From NCBI GenBank assembly GCA_026770615.1, contig MU631329.1, forward strand, positions 388,261 to 398,543: a stretch of DNA of 10,283 nucleotides. Reading direction: 5' to 3'. Origin of the DNA: Pavlovales sp. CCMP2436. Taxonomy: Eukaryota > Haptophyta > Pavlovophyceae > Pavlovales. The notes beneath the pieces were generated by a model that was not told the DNA's origin, did not search any database, and saw only the letters and a list, made by a program, of their open reading frames with translations. Positions within the stretch are counted from its first letter, which is position 1; the number at the start of each line of letters is the position of its first letter. Positions 1 to 6,450 of the stretch are shown in pieces. Both the position numbers and the translations under genes were made by a program.

Positions 1-22
1 GGGGGGGGGGGGGGGGGGGGGG
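1..22. repeat. Poly-G tract at the window edge
   Basis: The window opens with 22 consecutive G residues, and the tract may extend beyond the left edge. A second run of 15 G lies at 3265-3279. Such long G runs are slippage-prone and G-quadruplex-capable, and they are also places where assemblies collapse or break. No gene is associated with this one. Confidence 0.95.
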
Positions 23-773
23 TGTATTGCATGTTGCAGACTGGGGTGATCGAGGTGATATTGCTTTGTTACATGTAATATCTTTAGAGGGGATTCTTGT
101 GGGGAGCTAAATATGCGAATAATGGATACATGACACTAAAATCTACGCGGGGATGTTGGGCTGCTTTTCCCCCCAGCCACACACTGAATTCGCCTGACTG
201 CTACTGCCTGTCTTCCTATTAAGTAAGTCGTCGTTGGGAAAAAGACTGACCTGTCGGAGACTGGGGTGATCTCGGCGAGCCTCGCCTGTCGAGAGGTTGA
301 AAAAAAAGGACTCTCCTGATATCATGTAATATACCAATGTCATTATGTTACGTAATGTTAACAACCACCAGCGCCGTAGGCGTTGGGGGTGGTGGCTTTC
401 ATGATATCTGCTCAGTGGGAGGAGGCGCTCAGCCCCTATTTACCAATCGGCGGCTTTATTGAAGATGGGTTCACTACGTGTGCACTTGTATGCTATGTTC
501 AGCCTAATGCCAGTGGTCATGTCGCGGGGTTCATAGGAACGGTCAGGGGTAAAGGGGGGTCGCCAAATCTAATGAGCGGACTTTTGAATGTCGATTTCCA
601 ACCCGGGTAATTAAGATCACATTTATTTTTTGCATCCTAACAAAATATAAAAAATCGGTCCCCGGGGCGGAGACAAACATCCTTCACTGCGATTAGCAAC
701 CCCCTTATACCCCTGCTTTTAAGAGTAGTTTTGACTATGAGCGTTTGCCGTTGTTCATAACATCAGTGCAGCC
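23..773. other. Intergenic stretch without a convincing gene
   Basis: Mixed-composition sequence. A short plus-strand ORF starts at ATG 401 and ends at TAA 608-610 (69 codons). It has no motif I recognise and weak codon bias, so I do not call it a gene. A phrase containing actggggtgatc occurs near 40 and again near 260. The 9-mer gatatcatg (318-326) and its reverse complement (400-408) flank a GC-rich hairpin. A-rich tracts lie near 300 and 645-655. Nothing else can be supported. Confidence 0.5.
365..395. other. GC-rich hairpin
   Basis: ccacca (365-370) pairs with tggtgg (390-395). Directly inside, gcgcc (371-375) pairs with ggcgt (379-383) across a three-base loop, leaving a six-base G-rich bulge on the 3' side. 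A 9-bp inverted repeat (318-326 and 400-408) encloses it. The structure is visible in the sequence. Its role is unknown: it could be a structural element of a small non-autonomous transposon or chance. Confidence 0.35.
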
Positions 774-1318
774 AACCTCCTAGCTCTGAATGCAGTTGCG
801 GGCGCCAATTAGAGGGCAGAACGCTATAACTTAGTGCTCGTTTTTGCAGATTCAAACTGCGGCACTTTAGGGATACGATGGGATGTGTGACGGGAACTGG
901 ACTCAGTCCGCCACACGAGGATGTTGTTCGATGTTGTTCTTTGTTGCCGACGAATGACCCGTTTCTCAATTGTTTCTGCGTGCAGCGCGGGAGCCAATCA
1001 GAAAAAAGGACCCCATTCCTATTTGTAAATATGTTAACCTATCTATATCATAGTTTACATGTGAGCCCCCAACTCCCTCACCCCCCCACACCCATACGTA
1101 GTTACGTACACACCTGTTTCTGGGTGCAGCTGCGGGAGCCAATCAGCGGGCAGCTTGCGAGAGATGAGAGCGTTTCGCATGCGGCGCTCCCACGACTTGA
1201 ACGTCGACTGCGTGTGTGTGCGTGTGTGTGTGGGAGGGGGGGGGGGTCGGGGGGGGGGTAGCAAAATGAAATAAAAACAGGTTAGGGCGGTTCGCATGCG
1301 GCACTCCCATACTCCCAT
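774..1318. repeat. Diverged repeat family with CCAAT core, about four copies
   Basis: A shared phrase recurs in one orientation: tgcag, then tgcggg, then gccaatcag, then gggcag. The fullest copy is at 1125-1153 and continues to about 1192 through gcatgcggcgctccca. An older copy is at 791-819 (ccaattag in the core) with a weak continuation to about 870. A partial copy is at 981-1001. A 3'-end-only copy is at about 1290-1312. Read on the minus strand, copies one and three give related peptides around LP-x2-W-x-PQLH. They could be decayed SINE-like or transposon fragments, or promoter-like modules, because CCAAT is a known eukaryotic promoter element. Divergence between copies suggests age. Confidence 0.5.
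1211..1259. repeat. TG microsatellite followed by G runs
   Basis: An alternating TG tract with CG interruptions (1211-1232) runs straight into G-rich runs up to 1259. ORFs on either strand here translate to HTHTHT, PPPP or GGGG and are artefacts of the repeat. Confidence 0.9.
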
Positions 1319-1344
1319 CCGGTAAGTGTGGATTGCAATTCGGA

Positions 1345-1488
1345 GGGTGTGTGGGGTGTGTGCGCGTGTGTGTGTTTGTGTGAGTGTGTGTGTGTGAGAG
1401 AGAGAGAGCGCGCGCGCGAGCGAAAGAGAGCGAGAGCGAGAGCGAGCGAGAGAAAGAGAGAGAGCGAGAGAGAGAGGAGGGAGGAAGG
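1345..1488. repeat. Compound TG / GA / CG microsatellite
   Basis: A TG-rich tract (about 1345-1396) passes into GA repeats, a short CG run, and then irregular GAGCGA and GAGA repeats to about 1488. It is purine-rich on the plus strand over roughly 90 bases, so it is a candidate triplex-forming tract. The open frames through it encode only SRSLSLS or HTHTH low complexity. Confidence 0.9.
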
Positions 1489-1866
1489 TTGATGACTAAG
1501 TGTTCATTTAACAGATGCGATACACTATGAGATAGGTATACACACATGTACCATTCACGAAAATGGGACATTTCTCGTGGTCGCTTACTATCATCTGATC
1601 GTTGTACACGGGTCCATACTCACGGACGCAGCCCAGCCGCGGTCCAAACCGACATTATGGAACACAGGCAATGGTGCTATAATTGCTTTTAAGCAAAACA
1701 GAAGTTTTTAAAGAGATAGTTTTGCAATCACCTCGAAGCGAACACGCTCTCGCGCAAGCTCCGCGTCAATCGCCCCAACTTCTGCCGCAGCATGCATACG
1801 CACCGCAAGCGAGGTCCGCGTATCGCCCCCCGCAGTGCCCCCAACCTAATATTATTAGAACTATTA

Positions 1867-2033
1867 TGAACATGAGAAAAAACACAATTGATGAGAAGCT
1901 TGCGTCGGCAAGTGTGGCGGCGCTAAGTACAAAACACCTTCGAGGGAGGGATTCTTTTTTCGAGAAAATCGCGATTGAAAAAAAACGATTCAACTTAGCG
2001 TCATGCTTGCGGCCGCACCCGCCAGCGCGTTGA
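1867..2033 (+). CDS. Small unrecognised ORF with a charged helical C-terminus
   Basis: The frame is open from 1683 (just after a TAA) to TGA 2031-2033. The first ATG is at 1867, giving about 54 residues. The part upstream of the ATG is rich in Pro and Gln (RQSPQLLPQ type). The part after it is charged and probably helical (DSFFEKIAIEKKRF). Charged tails of this style occur in DNA-binding proteins associated with Harbinger-type transposons, but that resemblance is a guess. It could be an exon or decayed fragment of something larger, or a chance ORF. The sequence around it is less GC-rich than the genes further right, and a TATAAT-like string lies at about 1678-1683. Confidence 0.22.
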
Positions 2034-2160
2034 CAAGCAAGGCGCTCGCTCGATGGCGTGGGGATTTATGTCGACACGTGTCTTCGACGGCTTAACTGGT
2101 GAGCTGCACCTGTGTGCTGCCTCCGGTGCTGACCCTCGGGGGGGGCAGGAGGCAGCTCTC

Positions 2161-2280
2161 TGGCCCCTGAGGCACAGGCAGGCGCACCTGCGGACGAGCG
2201 CTCGCCTGCTGCTGACGAGCGCGCACCGCGCGCGCCTGCTGCCGATGGGCACGCACCGCGCGTGCCTGCTCTTTCGACTA
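2161..2280. repeat. Imperfect 30-bp tandem repeat
   Basis: The 18-mer gcaccgcgcgcgcctgct (2223-2240) recurs at 2253-2270 with one change, a period of 30. A more diverged unit lies upstream near 2190-2220. The phrase ctgctgctgacgag also recurs at about 2206 and at 2308 inside the start of the next gene, so that gene's first codons may derive from the same repeat. Confidence 0.6.
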
Positions 2281-2302
2281 GAGCGCACCTATTAACATCG
2301 AC

Positions 2303-2702
2303 ATGACTGCTGCTGACGAGGGCGAGCCTGTCATCATCAAGTGGAGCTACCAGACGCATCTCCTGCGCTTCGCTTTCCTCTTTGCCGAGCGCCACGGCGA
2401 GGCTAACCCAATCCGGCTTAAGGCACCGGGGATCAGGTCGTTGGCCCTGGCGATGGAGCTCACCGACTCGGCGGCGGGCATCAACACGATCAAGCGGCAG
2501 CTCAAGGTGCACAAGGAAAAAGGGCGTGACAGCCATCATCGAGGAGGTTGCCATCGCCGCGGAGGTGGGAGCAGCCGCGGGCACTGTCGGCGGGCGCGGG
2601 TTGCGGGTGTGGGCGCGGGCAGGGGCGAGGCTGGGCGCGGGCGCGGGGATTTGCAGGAGCTCCAGCAGGCCCGCCCCTGAGCCCCATCGCCCCCCCTCCT
2701 AA
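2303..2702 (+). pseudogene. Small unrecognised gene interrupted by a one-base shift
   Basis: From ATG 2303 about 73 codons read as a natural protein with mostly G or C in third position: an acidic start, an amphipathic stretch ending LLRFAFLFAERHG, then a helical part through LALAMELTDSAAGINTIKRQ. At aaggaaaaaggg (about 2514-2525) the original frame turns into an Arg/Gly-rich tail ending at 2680, while the frame one base further on continues as VTAIIEEVAIAAEVGAAAG and ends at TAA 2700-2702. The simplest reading is one protein of about 132 residues with a single indel in the A5/G3 run, either a sequencing error or a real mutation. I do not recognise the family. The opposite strand is also open (2066-2584), but its product is less natural. 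Possible AATAAA signals lie about 250 bases downstream. Confidence 0.4.
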
Positions 2703-2756
2703 GGGCTTGACGCGCGGTGCATGCCAGGTAGCGCTGTCGGCTATCGGCCCGGAGGC

Positions 2757-2837
2757 GCGGCGAGCACGCACGCCCCAATTCGCGCCCAGGCGGCTCGCCT
2801 TCTATATATATTGCAAGCGGCGAGCATGCACGCCCCA
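2757..2837. repeat. 21-bp direct repeat, 60-bp period, around a TATA-like box
   Basis: gcggcgagcacgcacgcccc at 2757-2776 recurs at 2817-2836 with one change (c to t), exactly 60 bases apart; the match extends one more base. Between them is tctatatata (2801-2810), a TATA-like sequence. This could be a promoter region or a duplicated target sequence. No gene start is evident just downstream on the plus strand. Confidence 0.55.
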
Positions 2838-2891
2838 TCTAACTAACGACTAGCGTGCATTAACTAAATCGCGCGGTATACCTCAGAATTT

Positions 2892-2944
2892 TAACTTAGT
2901 GTCATTTTCCAAAGTCAAAATTGTAACTTGCGCCATTTTCCAAA
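2892..2944. repeat. Short AT-rich direct repeat
   Basis: taacttagtgtcattttcca (from 2892) and taacttgcgccattttccaa (from 2924) are near-copies 32 bases apart. Related fragments occur near 829 (taacttagtg) and 1992 (aacttagcgtcat), hinting at a dispersed repeat. Confidence 0.5.
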
Positions 2945-2948
2945 AAGG

Positions 2949-2959
2949 AATAAAATAAA
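2949..2959 (+). promoter_or_regulatory. Overlapping AATAAA poly(A)-type signals
   Basis: aataaaataaa gives two overlapping AATAAA hexamers in an AT-rich stretch, downstream of the 2303-2702 gene on the same strand. They could serve as that gene's polyadenylation signal, though the 250-base distance from the stop is long for a compact genome. The assignment is by motif only. Confidence 0.25.
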
Positions 2960-3400
2960 ATAATTAGAGGCCGTAGGGTTGACTTTTACAAAAAAGATTA
3001 GGTGCATTGTGAGCTTCTCATCGGCGCCGACCCGGTGGTGCAGCTCACTCAGATCAGGGTCACTGCTCCAAAAAAGCGTCTTCTACTTAGCGCTACCACA
3101 AGTGGTTCATATGAATCATATACACGTATTTGATTAAAATTCATAGTGTACCTCCTCCCGCCAATCTGCCCATGCGGCGCGCGCTTTGCGCTTTGCGCGC
3201 AGCCCAACGAGCATCGTACGCCACGCGCGCGTTCGACGTGCAACGAAAACGCGCGCCGCCGCCTGGGGGGGGGGGGGGGTTGATGACGGAGGATGGTGTG
3301 TAGTTTATTGCGAACATAATAATAAAATAGCCCAGGCCTCAATCGGATAGCGCCACGCATGCAACCGAACAGCGTGAAAGCGATGCCGCATGTGCTATCA
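2960..3400. other. Spacer with no supported gene
   Basis: Mixed AT- and GC-rich sequence with GCGC-rich patches (3175-3262) and a 15-base G run at 3265-3279. The minus-strand ORF 3049-3360 is Arg/Pro-rich because it crosses the G run and the GCGC patches; I do not consider it coding. If the IQ-like gene continues past its exon at 3411-3606, an intron would start here at 3410 on the minus strand. Confidence 0.5.
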
Positions 3401-3410
3401 TAGCACGCAC

Positions 3411-3606
3411 CTGCAATCTAAGCACAGGCCAGCCTAAGCGCAGCGCACGTGCTCGTTTCCGCGCGCGCGCGCGCCGCGCCGCGCACTGCACACGCACTGC
3501 CGCGTGCCACCATTCCCGCTCGGCTCTATTAGAATCGGCGCCGTTCGGCCGCGAGAGCCGCACCGCCCACTCCCCAGCTGCATCTGCCTGGCGTAGGCGC
3601 GCGCGC
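3411..3606 (-). CDS. Possible internal exon with an IQ-like motif
   Basis: The minus-strand frame is open from 3695 to 3339. Within it, ttgctcag at 3614-3607 looks like a 3' splice site, and CAG|GTGCGT at 3413-3405 matches a 5' splice site well. The enclosed 196 bases read RARLRQADAAGEW ... AAVRVQCAARRARARKRA and end at VLRLQ. VQCAARRARAR (3491-3459) fits the IQ consensus [I/V]QxxxR[G/x]xxxR, the calmodulin/EF-hand light-chain binding motif. A second start (LRLQ) lies 25 residues later, close to the usual IQ spacing. The splice phase fits a donor at 4750 in the gene to its 5' side. Caution: the Arg/Ala run lies partly in a GCGCGC tract, which would mimic such a motif by composition. Confidence 0.33.
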
Positions 3607-3832
3607 CTGAGCAAGTAACCCGCCATCAATTCAAGCAGGGAGGTGAACATGAATAAGTTATTAGTCATCGGCCAGTATTCACGCCGGCGCAACAAGCCAA
3701 CAAATAATAAGAATAAGAATAAGAGTAAGAATAATACTACGAATACTACTACGAATACTACTCAGAATACTACTACTGATCCTGATCCTGATCCTGATAC
3801 TCATGAATGCTTATGCTAGTGCTAGTGCTAGT

Positions 3833-4030
3833 GCATGCTGATGCTAGTGCTAGTGCATGCTGATGCTAGTGCTAGTGCATGCTGATGCTAGTGCTAGTGC
3901 TAGTGCTAGTGCTCTGCTGTGCATGCTGATGCTGTGCTGTGCTAGTACTGATGCTAGTGCTAGTGCATGCTGATGCTAGTGCTAGTGCATGCTGATGCTA
4001 GTGCTAGTGCATGCTGATGCTGATGCTAGT
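3833..4030. repeat. 22-bp tandem array, left arm of a large palindrome
   Basis: Units begin gcatgctgatgctagtgc and recur in strict 22-base register at 3833, 3855, 3877, 3921, 3965, 3987 and 4009. The intervening slots at 3899 and 3943 hold degenerate units, keeping the phase. The reverse complement of the same unit forms the right arm at 4206-4317. Confidence 0.9.
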
Positions 4031-4100
4031 ACTAGTGCTAGTGCTAGTGCTTACGCTAGTGCTTACGCTACGCTACGTTACGCTACGCTACGCTACGCTA

Positions 4101-4149
4101 CGCTACGGCTACCGCTACGGCTACGGTAGTGGTAGTGGTAGCCGTAGCG
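4101..4149. repeat. 13-bp perfect inverted repeat at the palindrome centre
   Basis: cgctacggctacc (4101-4113) is the exact reverse complement of ggtagccgtagcg (4137-4149). A second copy, cgctacggctac at 4113-4124, can pair with the same right arm. It sits between the 22-bp array and its reverse-complement array, roughly midway, so the whole 3833-4317 block can fold as one long hairpin or cruciform. Confidence 0.85.
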
Positions 4150-4205
4150 CAGCATTAGCTAGCACTACTAGCACTACTAGCACTACTAGCAGCAGTAGCA
4201 GCACT

Positions 4206-4317
4206 AGCAGCACTAGCACTAGCATCAGCATCAGCATGCACTAGCACTAGCATCAGCATGCACTAGCACTAGCACTAGCATCAGCATGCACTCGCACTAG
4301 CACTAGCATCAGCATGC
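4206..4317. repeat. Right arm: reverse complement of the 22-bp array
   Basis: Units ending atcagcatgc occur at 4230-4239, 4252-4261, 4280-4289 and 4308-4317, with spacings of 22, 28 and 28 (22 plus one ACTAGC hexamer). The unit at 4240-4261 is the exact reverse complement of the left-arm unit. Confidence 0.88.
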
Positions 4318-4423
4318 ACTATAACGCTCACGCTCACGCTCACGGCTAAGGCTCATGCTCATGCGAATGCGAATGCTAATTGCGCATGCTCATGCTCATG
4401 CTAATGATGCTATTGCTAATGCT

Positions 4424-4507
4424 AATGCGAATGCGAATGCGAATGCGAATGCGAATGCGAATGCGAATGCGAATGCGAATGCGAATGCGAATGCGAATGC
4501 GAATGCG
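4424..4507. repeat. Perfect (AATGCG)14 microsatellite
   Basis: Fourteen uninterrupted AATGCG units, flanked by one-base variants (aatgct) on both sides. High purity suggests recent expansion compared with the rest of the mosaic. Confidence 0.93.
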
Positions 4508-4542
4508 AATGCTAATGCGAATGCTAATTGCTCATAGTTGCT

Positions 4543-4579
4543 CATGCGCATGCGCATGCGCGCGCATGCGCGCGCATGC
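4543..4579. other. 37-base alternating pyrimidine-purine tract (Z-DNA type)
   Basis: From 4543 to 4579 every step alternates pyrimidine and purine, built from CATGCG and CGCG words. CG-rich tracts of this kind are the classic Z-DNA formers. The tract is also largely self-complementary. Confidence 0.75.
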
Positions 4580-4725
4580 TCTTAATGCTAATGCTATTGC
4601 TATTGCTATTGCTCATGCTCATGCTCATGCTCATGCTAATGCTAATACTAATAACAACAATAACAATAACAACAATAACAATAACAACAACAAAATGGTC
4701 TTTATGAACGAAAGGAATGAGCGGT

Positions 4726-5661
4726 TTAAGTGAGGTGTTTGTGTACGCACTTGTTTGACGCCCCTGCCGCGCGGCGCCAAGACCGCAACTGTCGTAACCA
4801 CGAGAGAGCGCGTGCGATCCGGCGGCCCGCACCACGCCTGCAAAGCGTCTCGATTCGGCCTTCCCGCCTTGCCGTGCACGCGCACGTAACCGCTGCCCTC
4901 GCGAATCTTAAACGAGCGACGCGCTGCATCACGACCGCGGCGGCAGCCTCGCGCGACTCAAGGGCGAGTGACATACGTTCCCGCACAAATGCCTGTAGTT
5001 CGGCAACGCTTGCGCCCGGCGGCGGCGCGAGGCCGATCGAATCTGGTGGCGCGACGGTGGCGAGCACGGTGGCGGTGGACAACTGCAACGGTAGAATACC
5101 AGAAGAGGAGACTTCCGGCAGGGTTCCAGGCGGCGTGTCGCGTGTACCGGCCTCCTCACTCAGCGCGCGCGCCGTCGCGCCGAGCAGCGCGAGCGTGCCT
5201 ACGAGCGCCGCGGTGGGCTCGCCGAGCAGCTTAGCGCGCAGAATGCCCAAAGGTCCGCCGCCGCCCTCCCGCGCCGCCTCGCGCGCGGCGGCCGCCACAG
5301 CCGCCGTCTGCGCGACCAGAGCTAGCTGCCAGGGCTGTGCGCGCCGGGCCATGGTCTCGGCCATTAGCACGGCGTCCAACCCCATACGCGCAGCACAGGA
5401 GTCGAGCAGCGCGCGCGCCGCCACCTCGCCCAGCTCGGTCGTGAGCCGCGCAATTGAGAGCATCGCGTCGCGCGCGCGCAATGCCCGCCATTCCTCGCGT
5501 AGCCCGCACTCGACGCCGAGTCGGCGCGCGAGGGTGGGCGCCACCATGCGCTTCTCCAGCGAGTCCTGGATCTCCGCGAGGAGGCGCTGGTCCTCGGCAC
5601 GGCTCGTAGACACACGTGCCAGCTCCTCCAGGGTCGCCTTGCACTCCACCTGGCCGTCCAT
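4726..5661 (-). CDS. Ala-rich helical protein with an IQ-like motif
   Basis: ATG 5661 to TAA 4728-4726, 311 residues if unspliced. Third codon positions are overwhelmingly G or C, much more so than in the neighbouring retroelement, which supports this strand over the long Ser/Arg-rich open frame opposite. The N-terminal 130 residues are Leu/Ala/Arg/Glu-rich and look helical (EELARVSTSRAEDQRLLAEI). Next come an Ala-rich stretch, a Gly run, a Pro/Thr/Ser linker, and a second helical part, VAELQAFVRERMSLALESRE. MQRVARLRFAR (residues 245-255, at 4929-4897) matches the IQ pattern QxxxRxxxxR, suggesting binding of calmodulin or a similar EF-hand protein. The frame is open upstream to 5763 without another ATG, and a 3' splice site (tttccag) ends at 5699, so the true start may be in an upstream exon. 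The last few codons may be intronic because CAA|GTGCGT at 4753-4745 is a good donor. No family is recognised beyond the motif. Confidence 0.6.
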   Translation of the reverse strand: MDGQVECKATLEELARVSTSRAEDQRLLAEIQDSLEKRMVAPTLARRLGVECGLREEWRALRARDAMLSIARLTTELGEVAARALLDSCAARMGLDAVLMAETMARRAQPWQLALVAQTAAVAAAAREAAREGGGGPLGILRAKLLGEPTAALVGTLALLGATARALSEEAGTRDTPPGTLPEVSSSGILPLQLSTATVLATVAPPDSIGLAPPPGASVAELQAFVRERMSLALESREAAAAVVMQRVARLRFARAAVTCACTARREGRIETLCRRGAGRRIARALSWLRQLRSWRRAAGASNKCVHKHLT

Positions 5662-5698
5662 CTCACTGCCGAGTTCTTGCGCACAGGGTGAGGGCCTG

Positions 5699-5786
5699 CT
5701 GGAAACCAAACCACACTTTTTAAATTCCTGAAACGTAATTTGTCTTCCGGCACGCTTGGCCGTTTATGGTGAAACTAGTGAACTAC
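5699..5786 (-). other. Possible 88-base intron at the 5' end of the IQ-like gene
   Basis: On the minus strand, GTAGTT (5786-5781) to TTTCCAG (5705-5699) gives an 88-base candidate intron that is AT-richer than its flanks and has a T/C-rich run before the AG. Removing it joins a two-base remainder to a one-base remainder, restoring the frame. Confidence 0.3.
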
Positions 5787-5851
5787 GGCGAGGAACGCAA
5801 ATTTTGAAGGGCCTTATTTTTCGTATCGTATCCCTCGACGGCGCCCGACAT
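5787..5851 (-). CDS. Possible first exon of the IQ-like gene
   Basis: ATG 5851-5849 opens a frame reading MSGAVEGYDTKNKALQNLRS that would stop at TAG 5785-5783. A donor-like GTAGTT at 5786 falls just before that stop, and splicing to 5698 is in phase with the downstream frame. The ATG overlaps a ctatatatg string that could instead be a TATA box, which would argue for transcription starting further in and translation from 5661. The evidence is phase and splice-site consensus only. Confidence 0.28.
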
Positions 5852-5861
5852 ATATAGGCGG

Positions 5862-6055
5862 TCACCAAATATGTAAGGACAATAAGCTGAATCTAGTTAT
5901 CAAGTGTCACGAGACTAACTAGGTATGATCAGATTGTGTGAAAAAAATATATCTAATACGTGCTGATTGTGACGGACGATATTAGATTGGTTTTTTTTTC
6001 CTTCATCTCTTACAACTCGGCGGCGCACGCGTCAAATAATAGTTATTAACATTAG
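5862..6055. other. AT-rich intergenic spacer
   Basis: No gene is supported. atctaata (5951-5958) and tattagat (5980-5987) form an 8-bp stem followed closely by a run of nine T (5991-5999) on the plus strand, a shape resembling a simple terminator or an RNA polymerase III stop. I see no RNA gene before it. This spacer separates the minus-strand IQ-like gene from the plus-strand retroelement fragment. Confidence 0.4.
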
Positions 6056-6450
6056 GCTCTTTTTATCCTTATTTTTTTCAAAGACGACACCAGTAGCAGT
6101 ACACGGAGAAGCCGCCACAGTACAGCTCACAAAAATACGGCCCAGTGCTGGGCAATAGCGGCCACTGCGACAGGAGACATCATCACATACGACCAACGAG
6201 CAGCACGCCATGCGCTAATAGACAGAGTTGCGAGGGATCGCCTAGAGAAGAGAGGCCCCGTCAAACATGCCCCCGGCATAGATACAATGGCCAATGTAGA
6301 ATCCATGTGGTCAAAAGAAAGCACGACGGCTCTGCGCCTCCCACGAGTTAGGGGCCAACAGCGACCCACGGAAACGTACACCAAACACATGGCCAGATTG
6401 ATACTCGGATCATTCTGCCACAATGCCGATTGGGCAGCAGAATTTCGGCG

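Larger units (their letters stand above)
3702..4692. repeat. Kilobase mosaic of short tandem repeats
   Basis: Nearly uninterrupted simple repeats whose unit changes along the way. Order: AATAAG and ACTACGAAT words (3702-3775), CCTGAT (3777-3798), GCTAGT and GCATGCTGAT words (3812-4060), TACGC words (4060-4105), GGTAGT, ACTAGC (reverse complement of GCTAGT) with CATCAGCATG (4150-4320), CTCACG, AATGCG (to 4525), CATGCG (4541-4580), TATTGC, CTCATG, and AACAAT to 4692. Most units are five or six bases long and differ from neighbours by one or two bases, suggesting stepwise unit conversion. The open frames here (MRMRMR, ANANAN, TSTTSS) are composition artefacts. The whole block would lie inside a 1,144-base intron of the minus-strand IQ-like gene if the proposed splice sites are right. 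Confidence 0.92.

Noticed and set aside
1143..1571. 142-codon minus-strand ORF
   Set aside because: It runs through the TG and GA microsatellites and translates to HTHTHT and SLSLSRS; no supporting motif.
2066..2584. 172-codon minus-strand ORF opposite the small gene at 2303
   Set aside because: Composition is Ala/Arg/Ser-rich across the GC-rich repeats, and the plus strand gives a more natural product with an ATG start and G/C third positions.
3339..3695. Stand-alone 118-residue gene on the minus strand
   Set aside because: The outer parts of this frame cross likely splice sites and look non-coding; only 3411-3606 is kept, as a possible exon.
3833..4317. CRISPR-like regular spacing
   Set aside because: The 22-bp units are contiguous with no unique spacers between them, the arms are inverted, and there are no cas genes.
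4355..4733. ORFs encoding ANANAN and MRMRMR
   Set aside because: They are direct translations of the AATGCG hexamer array, which cannot produce stops in those frames.
4730..5731. 333-codon plus-strand ORF opposite the IQ-like gene
   Set aside because: Its product is almost only Ser, Arg, Ala and Thr, as expected from the antisense of a GC3-biased gene. The minus strand has natural helices, G/C third positions and an IQ-like motif.
5951..5999. Stem plus T9 as a terminator of an RNA gene
   Set aside because: The stem is only 8 bp with a 21-base loop, and no tRNA-, 5S- or snRNA-like sequence precedes it.
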